NCBI GenBank assembly: GCA_028289505.1 | Contig: JANQPK010000077.1 | Location: 1 to 11,822 of the forward strand | Reading direction: 5' to 3' | Length of the DNA stretch: 11,822 bases | Source of the DNA: Cyclobacteriaceae bacterium | Lineage (GTDB): Bacteria > Bacteroidota > Bacteroidia > Cytophagales > Cyclobacteriaceae | Shown: positions 6,244 to 11,822 of the stretch, piece by piece | Numbering within the stretch: position 1 is the stretch's first letter | How the letters are laid out: each line of letters opens with the position of its first letter | Made by a program: the position numbers and the translations under genes | The notes under the pieces: model-generated | Databases searched by the model: none | What the model was told of the DNA's origin: nothing | The model's input: only the letters and a program-made list of their open reading frames with translations

Positions 6244-6257
6244 TATTTTGTAATTTG
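6244..6257 (+). promoter_or_regulatory. Weak candidate promoter elements for tdh
   Basis: TATTTTG (6244-6250) and TAATTTG (6251-6257) are adjacent heptamers differing at one base. Each resembles TAnnTTTG but is one base short between TA and TTTG. They lie 20-34 bp upstream of the tdh ATG, the right place for a -7 element. The non-canonical spacing keeps confidence low. Confidence 0.25.
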
Positions 6258-6277
6258 CCTATCACTAATTAACCACC

Positions 6278-7213
6278 ATGAAAAAAATTTTGGTGACTGG
6301 AGCCTGTGGGCAACTGGGCTCAGAGTTATCTTCCGCCCTGGCTGAACAATATGGGCTGGAAAACATACTGATTTCTGATATCAGTCAACCCGAGCGTCAT
6401 TTATCTAAATTCAATTTTTCCCGTCTGGATGTCTTGAACCATCAAGCGGTGGATCAGCTGATTCGGGAGCAAAAAATTGAAGTGGTATATCATCTGGCCG
6501 CCATGCTGTCAGCCTCAGGAGAAAGTCGACCGCGCAACGCTTGGACCCTCAATATGGATGGGTTGATCAACGTCCTCGAAGCTTCCCGAGATAATCAGGT
6601 TGATCGCGTTTTTTGGCCAAGCTCGATAGCGGCGTTTGGATCACACACCCAATCGACAGACACTCCTCAATATACCATCATGGACCCCGAAACTGTGTAC
6701 GGTATTAGTAAGTTATCAGGGGAACTTTGGTGCCAGTATTTCTACGATCGATTTAAATTGGATGTTCGCAGTTTAAGGTATCCAGGGTTGATTAGTTACA
6801 AATCCCCACCTGGTGGTGGCACTACGGATTATGCAGTCTCAATTTTCCACAGTGCGGTAAAAAAAGAAGTATTCGAATGCTTTCTGCACCAAGACACCAA
6901 ACTGCCAATGATGTACATCTCAGATGCTATACGAGCAACCATAGAGCTTATGGCAGCTCCCCGTGAGAACATTACCGTGCATACCTCCTATAACTTGTCA
7001 GCTTTTAGTATCACACCACGTGAATTGACCGAGGCAATACAGCTACACTATCCTTCATTCTCATCCATCTATAAACCGGACTTCAGAGACCTCATTGCTA
7101 AAACCTGGCCTCATAACCTGGATGATTCCAGCGCTAGAAAAGACTGGAATTGGCGGCATCAGTTTGAGCTACCACAGGTGGTAGAGGTAATGATTCGCAA
7201 CCTGAATGTGTGA
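6278..7213 (+). CDS. tdh: L-threonine 3-dehydrogenase, extended short-chain dehydrogenase type
   Basis: It should oxidise L-threonine with NAD+ to 2-amino-3-ketobutyrate, which the divergent kbl product then cleaves. The 311-residue protein is an extended SDR (epimerase-like fold), not the zinc-dependent alcohol-dehydrogenase type found in E. coli. The NAD-binding Gly-X-X-Gly-X-X-Gly is at 8-14, the acidic end of strand 2 is Asp34, and the catalytic set is Ser115/Ser116 with Tyr141-X-X-X-Lys145. Blocks typical of this TDH class over generic epimerases are Arg-Tyr-Pro-Gly-Leu-Ile-Ser-Tyr (167-174), Pro-Pro-Gly-Gly-Gly-Thr-Thr-Asp-Tyr (177-185), Leu-Pro-Met-Met-Tyr-Ile-Ser-Asp-Ala with Arg-Ala-Thr after it, and Trp-Pro...Asp-Asp-Ser-X-Ala-Arg-X-Asp-Trp near the end. 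The ATG at 6278 directly begins the Rossmann fold. It ends 17 bp from the convergent hslU stop, with no convincing terminator in between. Confidence 0.9.
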   Translation: MKKILVTGACGQLGSELSSALAEQYGLENILISDISQPERHLSKFNFSRLDVLNHQAVDQLIREQKIEVVYHLAAMLSASGESRPRNAWTLNMDGLINVLEASRDNQVDRVFWPSSIAAFGSHTQSTDTPQYTIMDPETVYGISKLSGELWCQYFYDRFKLDVRSLRYPGLISYKSPPGGGTTDYAVSIFHSAVKKEVFECFLHQDTKLPMMYISDAIRATIELMAAPRENITVHTSYNLSAFSITPRELTEAIQLHYPSFSSIYKPDFRDLIAKTWPHNLDDSSARKDWNWRHQFELPQVVEVMIRNLNV

Positions 7214-7230
7214 ATCGAAATTCTAACTTA

Positions 7231-8619
7231 CTAGAGAATATACTCGCTAAGGTCTTTCGTCTTTACCAGCTGCTCCAGGCGCTCAGTTACTAAGTCCTTG
7301 GTAATTACCACCTGTGCATTGGGCGCAATCACATCGGGCATATCAAAAAGCAGATCATTCAGTAAGTGGCTCATGACTGTATGAAGTCTTCTGGCTCCAA
7401 TATTTTCAATATCACTGTTTACCCTGAACGCAATCTCGGCAATTTCATGCAAGGCTTGGTCCTGAAAACCCAAAGTCACATCCTCAGCGTTGAACAGCGC
7501 TTCATACTGCTTGGTTAGTGCATTTTTAGGTTCCTTCAGGATATGATAAAAATCGTCTTTGGTGAGATTTTCAAGTTCAACCCTGATGGGAAACCTCCCT
7601 TGAAGTTCTGGAATTAAATCACTGGGTTTGGAAACATGGAAGGCTCCTGCGGCGATAAAAAGAATGTGGTCGGTCTTAATAATACCGTATTTAGTATTGA
7701 CCGCAGTGCCTTCAACCACCGGGAGAAGGTCCCGCTGCACCCCTTCACGACTGACATCCGGTCCGGAATGCTTACCTGATCCCCCGGCGATTTTATCGAT
7801 CTCATCAATGAAAATAATCCCGGTATTTTCAGCCTTCCGAATGGCTTCTTCCTTAACCTCATCCATATCGATCAATTTAGAAGCCTCTTCTTCAAGCAGT
7901 ATTCTTTTGGCTTCACTGATGCTCACCTTACGCTTCTTATTTCTCTTGGGCATCATATTCCCAATCATCTCCTGCAAATTGATCATGGATGACTCATCCA
8001 TCATTCCACCACCGATCATTCCTACCCCGGGATTCATGGGCTTCTTAACGTTGATGTCTATCTTTCGATGATCCAATTCACCACTGCGGATCTTTTCCCG
8101 GAATCGATCTCTGGTTCGTTCATTCAACTCTGCATCATTCTGAGGCATGGTTTCGGCTGGATCACCAGATACTTTTGTGGTGGTTTGTTTGATGGGTGGA
8201 ATTAGTGCGTCTAAAATAATGTCCTCCACTACCAGTGCCGCTTTTTCTTTTACTTCTTCCTGCTTTCTGGTCTTAACCAGGTTCACCGATTGTTCTACTA
8301 AGTCTCTGACCATACTTTCAACATCGCGGCCTACATATCCCACTTCGGTAAATTTCGAAGCCTCCACTTTTGAGAAAGGTGCATCTGCTAAATTGGCCAA
8401 TCTGCGGGCGATTTCAGTTTTTCCTACACCCGTTGCTCCTATCATCAGGATATTATTGGGAATAATCTCCTTTTGCATATCACTGGTTACACTTAGTCGC
8501 CTCCACCTATTGCGTAATGCAATGGCCACATTGCGCTTTGCGTCCTGTTGTCCAATTATGTATTTATCTAGCTCCTCAACGATTTGTCTGGGAGTTAAAT
8601 ATTGCTTGTCATTTAACAT
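7231..8619 (-). CDS. hslU: ATP-dependent protease ATPase subunit HslU
   Basis: HslU (ClpY) is the hexameric AAA+ unfoldase that feeds substrates to the HslV peptidase in the cytoplasm. The 462 residues cover the whole family: the N-terminal Leu-Thr-Pro-Arg-Gln-Ile-Val region with Tyr-Ile-Ile-Gly-Gln-Gln, Walker A Gly-Ala-Thr-Gly-Val-Gly-Lys-Thr (61-68), the pore loop Gly-Tyr-Val-Gly (94-97), the HslU-specific I domain (about 110-240), Walker B Ile-Ile-Phe-Ile-Asp-Glu-Ile-Asp (268-275), the sensor-2 Gly-Ala-Arg (408-410), and the Leu-Ser-Glu-Tyr-Ile-Leu tail that docks into HslV. The pore and tail motifs separate it from ClpX. The start ATG lies 2 nt after the porQ stop, so it is translated within the lon-porQ-hslU run, and the A/G-rich end of porQ may supply ribosome binding. 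The hslV gene is not in this window. Confidence 0.96.
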   Translation of the reverse strand: MLNDKQYLTPRQIVEELDKYIIGQQDAKRNVAIALRNRWRRLSVTSDMQKEIIPNNILMIGATGVGKTEIARRLANLADAPFSKVEASKFTEVGYVGRDVESMVRDLVEQSVNLVKTRKQEEVKEKAALVVEDIILDALIPPIKQTTTKVSGDPAETMPQNDAELNERTRDRFREKIRSGELDHRKIDINVKKPMNPGVGMIGGGMMDESSMINLQEMIGNMMPKRNKKRKVSISEAKRILLEEEASKLIDMDEVKEEAIRKAENTGIIFIDEIDKIAGGSGKHSGPDVSREGVQRDLLPVVEGTAVNTKYGIIKTDHILFIAAGAFHVSKPSDLIPELQGRFPIRVELENLTKDDFYHILKEPKNALTKQYEALFNAEDVTLGFQDQALHEIAEIAFRVNSDIENIGARRLHTVMSHLLNDLLFDMPDVIAPNAQVVITKDLVTERLEQLVKTKDLSEYIL

Positions 8620-8621
8620 TT

Positions 8622-9659
8622 CTATCTCTTCTTAATAAAACTATTTAAATCTGTAACCAGAGTGAAGTAATCATATCCTCCCCCGGTATGATAAATACTG
8701 CGCGTATATGCCAGTTCAAATTTTCTAATTCTCATCAGGAATCCAAAGGAAATCCCTGCTCCCCCACTGGTTTCTGCCAGTCGCAATTGTTGACGCACTA
8801 GGTGATTATATCCCAAACGAACATTAAAGTTTCTATGGATCAGAATTTCAGTTCCGATGGCAAGGTGCCCCATTACCTTATCAAATCCTGTTACCTCCTC
8901 AGGTGCTCCCTCACCTGTACCCGTGGGGTTGAATAAAGTTTCATTCAAAAGGCCAAAGTTGTATCCTGTTAGGGTGAAACGAAATGGCATATACTTTGGT
9001 TTAAAAGTTACCCCTAACTGCACATCAAACGGTATTTCCGATCCACTGCTTTCTGTAAAATCCGCTAGCAATACTCCAATATTTTTAAATACTAGACCTA
9101 CTACCAGGTCCTGCTCCGGATGCTTAAAGATACCTCCAATATCCAGCAATAACCCAGTAGCATTGAATCCTGCTATGCCGGAATGCATTATACTGAGTGA
9201 GGCCCCTAGTTGTATGGGACCCAGTACTCTGGCATAACCCAAAGTGGCGTTGAATTCAGATCCAGTAAAACTCCCAGTGGGTGCTCCTGTGGGGTCGTAA
9301 CCTTGAAAATCTCCGTAATTCAGATATCGTACGCCAACTCCCCAAGTCCCCGGAGTATTCGGCTTCCGCACATAACTCAAGCTGCCGTAGCCGATATCAG
9401 CCACTAGCGACTGGTAGGTTAGACCAACATGATTATCGGTTAAACTGTCCAGTAACGCGGGATTGGATAGAAACATCTGTACATCCTGATCCCATCCTGA
9501 TACATTCACCCCTCCCAGGGCCGCGGCCCTGGCGGTTGCTGGTAAGTTTAAAAATTGGAATGATTTCCGGCCGCCAAACTGGGCTTCAGAATGGTGCCAA
9601 ACCAAAACCATTAGCATCCATAACCACAAGTGACCGGAATAATATCTGTTGCCGGTCAT
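8622..9659 (-). CDS. porQ: Type IX secretion system protein PorQ
   Basis: PorQ is an outer-membrane beta-barrel of the PorV/FadL-like superfamily. In Porphyromonas gingivalis it belongs to the PorU-PorV-PorQ-PorZ attachment complex and anchors PorZ at the cell surface, where cargo is sorted. The 345-residue product has a signal peptide with likely cleavage after Ala26 (Ser-Glu-Ala before Gln-Phe-Gly-Gly). It then carries the family opening Phe-Leu-Asn-Leu-Pro (36-40), Thr-Ala-Arg-Ala-Ala-Ala-Leu-Gly-Gly (42-50) and Asn-Pro-Ala-Leu-Leu (66-70). The remainder is barrel-like strands rich in Gly and aromatic residues, and the length fits PorQ. Older annotations often call such proteins penicillin-binding protein, which the sequence does not support. 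The ATG lies 6 nt after the lon stop and the TAG ends 2 nt before hslU, so it is probably cotranscribed with both. Other T9SS genes are not seen here. Confidence 0.87.
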   Translation of the reverse strand: MTGNRYYSGHLWLWMLMVLVWHHSEAQFGGRKSFQFLNLPATARAAALGGVNVSGWDQDVQMFLSNPALLDSLTDNHVGLTYQSLVADIGYGSLSYVRKPNTPGTWGVGVRYLNYGDFQGYDPTGAPTGSFTGSEFNATLGYARVLGPIQLGASLSIMHSGIAGFNATGLLLDIGGIFKHPEQDLVVGLVFKNIGVLLADFTESSGSEIPFDVQLGVTFKPKYMPFRFTLTGYNFGLLNETLFNPTGTGEGAPEEVTGFDKVMGHLAIGTEILIHRNFNVRLGYNHLVRQQLRLAETSGGAGISFGFLMRIRKFELAYTRSIYHTGGGYDYFTLVTDLNSFIKKR

Positions 9660-9665
9660 AAACCT

Positions 9666-11822
9666 TTATGAATACATCTGTTTTTGGCCATCCACTGGCA
9701 ACACAAAACTCAACGACTCCTCTGCTTTTTGCCTGAGCAAAGCTATCTCCAATACTTCCTCTGCGGTATCTACCAAATGCAGTTTCAAGCCTTTCAGATA
9801 AACCTCATTTATCTCTTCAATATCTTTACGATTCCTACTACTAAGAATTACTTCATTGATCCCCGCTCTTTTTGCAGCCAGTAGCTTTTCTTTAACCCCG
9901 CCAACAGGCAAAACTTTCCCTCTTAAAGTAATCTCACCGGTCATCGCGATTTTATCCTTCACTTTACGTTGGGTGAAAATGCTGGCCAATGAAGTTACCA
10001 TAGTAATTCCAGCAGATGGTCCATCTTTAGGTACAGCCCCCGCTGGCACATGAATATGCAGATCATAATTATCGAACACGCGATGATCAATGTCAAGATT
10101 TTCTGCCTGAGCCTTTACATAGGATAGCGCAGCAACCGCAGATTCCTTCATGACATCTCCTAACTGCCCGGAAATGGTTAATTTTCCCTTCCCCCGGCTT
10201 AAGCTGGATTCAATAAAAAGGATTTCGCCGCCGGATTGTGTCCAGGCAAGACCGGTAACCACACCTGCAATTTTATTGCCCTGGTAAAGTTCTTTATCAA
10301 ACTTTGGTGGTCCCAAAAGCGATTCTACTTGCTCGGCGGTTATTTTTACAGGATGCTCTTCTTCCATTGCTACGGATTTTGCAATCTTCCGAGCAATAGT
10401 TCCCACCTCACGTTCCAAATTACGCACTCCTGATTCTCTGGTATATTTTTCTACCATTTTAACCAGTGCAGATTTATACAAGGTGAAATCTCCAGGCTTT
10501 AAGCCGTGTTCTTTCTTTTGCTTAGGAACTAAATGCTTTTGAGCAATCTTAACCTTCTCGTCTGGAGTGTAACCACTAATCTCTATGATCTCCATGCGGT
10601 CTCTCAGTGCAGGTTGTATCGTATCAAGAGAATTCGCAGTTGCGATGAACAACACCTTGCTCAGGTCATAGGGAACTTCTAGGTAGTTATCATTGAAAGT
10701 ACTGTTTTGTTCAGGATCCAGGACTTCCAGTAAAGCTGAGGATGGATCACCACGGAAATCAGCATTAACCTTATCGATTTCATCCAAAATAAACACTGGG
10801 TTCGATGATTTGGCCTTTTTTATATTTTGTATGATCTTACCAGGCATCGCCCCAACATAGGTCTTCCTGTGCCCCCTCACTTCAGCCTCATCGTGTACAC
10901 CACCCAGGGACATTCGAATGTACTTTCTCCCCAGGGCCTCAGCAATACTTTTTCCTAACGAGGTCTTACCTACACCTGGAGGACCATAAAGGCAAAGAAT
11001 TGGTCCTTTCATATCCTGTTTTAGTTTCAGTACTGCCAAATACTCGATAATCCGATCCTTTACTTTTTCCAGGCCGTAATGGTCCCTATCAAGTATTTTC
11101 CTGGCTTTGTTCAGGTCAAAGCTATCTATGGTATAATCGCTCCAAGGCAAGTCCACGAATAATTCCACATAGCCAAAAGCAACTGGATACTCAGCAGATG
11201 CGGGATTAAGCCGCATTATTTTATCCAATTCCTTGTTAAAATGAGCATGGATTTCTTTAGGCCACTTCTTCTTATCACCTCGAGCTCTAAGCGCTTCAAC
11301 CTCCTGGTCTGGACCCTCATGCCCCAATTCATCTTGCAGCACTTTTATTTGCTGTCGCAAAAAGAAATCACGCTGCTGCTGGTCAATGTCTGAGTGAACC
11401 TTATTTTGGATCTCCCTTTTAAGCTCCAGCATCTGAATGTCTTTCATCATATGCTCTAGTAACACAGTGGCCCGCTCCATCCCATCGTTGATTTCCAGTA
11501 ATTGCTGCTTATCCGCTACCTCGGCATTAATGTTAGATGATAGGAAATGAGTAAGAAAAGTATGGCTTTCAATATTATCCAGTGCTACCTGAGCTTCTTG
11601 TGGTATTTCAGGATTCAGCTTGAGTATTTTTGAGGCGGCATCCTTTAATGATTGCACCACGGCCAAGGTCTCTTTGCGATGCTTGGCCATAAACTTTTCC
11701 TGAATGTAGCTTACTTTGGCGGTGAAATAGGGATGAAGGTCTACAAACGACTCAATTTGAAATCGATTCTTTCCCTGAATGATAATTGTGGTATTCCCAT
11801 CCGGAAGCACTATCATCTTAAT
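9666..11822 (-). CDS. lon: ATP-dependent Lon protease, N-terminus cut off by window edge
   Basis: Lon is a cytoplasmic AAA+ serine protease that degrades misfolded and regulatory proteins. The frame is open through the window edge: codons for Ile and Lys precede the Met at 11816, and homologous Lon proteins continue through this position, so that Met is internal and roughly the first 100 residues are missing. Counting from that Met, the visible part holds the rest of the N-terminal domain, a coiled-coil linker (about 110-170), Walker A Gly-Pro-Pro-Gly-Val-Gly-Lys-Thr (278-285), Walker B Val-Phe-Ile-Leu-Asp-Glu-Ile-Asp (341-348) and the protease domain. The catalytic dyad is Ser601 in Pro-Lys-Asp-Gly-Pro-Ser-Ala-Gly and Lys644 in Gly-Gly-Val-Lys-Glu-Lys, spaced 43 residues apart as in E. 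coli (679/722). A short non-conserved tail of about 20 residues ends the protein. It is the upstream gene of lon-porQ-hslU; its promoter is outside the window. Confidence 0.96.
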   Translation of the reverse strand: MKMIVLPDGNTTIIIQGKNRFQIESFVDLHPYFTAKVSYIQEKFMAKHRKETLAVVQSLKDAASKILKLNPEIPQEAQVALDNIESHTFLTHFLSSNINAEVADKQQLLEINDGMERATVLLEHMMKDIQMLELKREIQNKVHSDIDQQQRDFFLRQQIKVLQDELGHEGPDQEVEALRARGDKKKWPKEIHAHFNKELDKIMRLNPASAEYPVAFGYVELFVDLPWSDYTIDSFDLNKARKILDRDHYGLEKVKDRIIEYLAVLKLKQDMKGPILCLYGPPGVGKTSLGKSIAEALGRKYIRMSLGGVHDEAEVRGHRKTYVGAMPGKIIQNIKKAKSSNPVFILDEIDKVNADFRGDPSSALLEVLDPEQNSTFNDNYLEVPYDLSKVLFIATANSLDTIQPALRDRMEIIEISGYTPDEKVKIAQKHLVPKQKKEHGLKPGDFTLYKSALVKMVEKYTRESGVRNLEREVGTIARKIAKSVAMEEEHPVKITAEQVESLLGPPKFDKELYQGNKIAGVVTGLAWTQSGGEILFIESSLSRGKGKLTISGQLGDVMKESAVAALSYVKAQAENLDIDHRVFDNYDLHIHVPAGAVPKDGPSAGITMVTSLASIFTQRKVKDKIAMTGEITLRGKVLPVGGVKEKLLAAKRAGINEVILSSRNRKDIEEINEVYLKGLKLHLVDTAEEVLEIALLRQKAEESLSFVLPVDGQKQMYS

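Noticed and set aside
7214..7230. Possible terminator between convergent tdh and hslU
   Set aside because: Only a 5-bp ATTCT/AGAAT pairing is visible, partly in hslU coding sequence and without a T run; too weak to call.
7628..8635. Long plus-strand open frames (7628-8071, 8147-8635) opposite hslU
   Set aside because: They are antisense shadows of a highly conserved gene; their translations are low-complexity Ser/Ile/Leu-rich sequences without start signals.
8857..9661. Plus-strand open frames opposite porQ
   Set aside because: Overlapping antisense frames with no known motifs, explained by the codon use of porQ.
11814..11816. ATG near the window edge as the real lon start
   Set aside because: The frame continues upstream to the window end and Lon proteins have about 100 further residues before this point, so the Met is internal.
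1..11822. Mobile element, defence system, CRISPR array, tRNA or rRNA
   Set aside because: Nearly all sequence is accounted for by core genes; no transposase, integrase, spaced repeats, or cloverleaf-like segments were seen on either strand.

Overview
The window reads as chromosomal DNA of a member of the Bacteroidota, most likely the Cytophagales or a close relative. The evidence is a PorQ-type component of the type IX secretion system (T9SS), a DoxX/MauE-like protein of the BT_3928 family next to a DUF1599 protein, a short-chain-dehydrogenase-type threonine dehydrogenase, an OmpP1/FadL-type outer-membrane barrel, scarce Shine-Dalgarno sequences, and one exact match to the Bacteroidota -7 promoter element TAnnTTTG. 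Base composition looks moderate and even. There are no tRNAs, rRNAs, insertion sequences, CRISPR arrays or phage genes. This is mainly core-genome territory and I see no undescribed defence or mobile system. The more unusual signals are small: a Ser/Arg-rich repeat tail, a heptamer repeat array, a pair of palindromes and hairpins at gene junctions.

Layout. Positions 1-264 hold the 3' end of a gene for a Ser/Arg/Pro-rich repetitive tail, followed by a GC-rich hairpin (276-310). Positions 326-1837 encode an OmpP1/FadL-family outer-membrane barrel protein. Its stop codon overlaps that of a convergent minus-strand operon, which in transcription order is a DUF1599 protein (4006-3458), a BT_3928-type DoxX/thioredoxin-fold membrane protein (3461-2367) and shikimate kinase aroK (2364-1834), with translationally coupled junctions. 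A 39-bp divergent intergenic region with two perfect palindromes separates this operon from folP (4046-4918, dihydropteroate synthase). Genes on both sides of this gap appear to start with TTG.

Positions 4937-7213 hold a divergent pair, kbl (minus) and an SDR-type tdh (plus). Together they make the two-step conversion of threonine to glycine plus acetyl-CoA. Their shared 150-bp intergenic region carries a consensus-like -7 box for kbl and a six-copy 7-bp repeat directly upstream of it.

Positions 7231-11822 form a tight minus-strand run in transcription order lon (5' end cut off by the window edge), porQ and hslU, with gaps of only 6 and 2 nt. It links two ATP-dependent proteolysis ATPases with a T9SS outer-membrane component. 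The hslV peptidase partner of HslU is not in this window.
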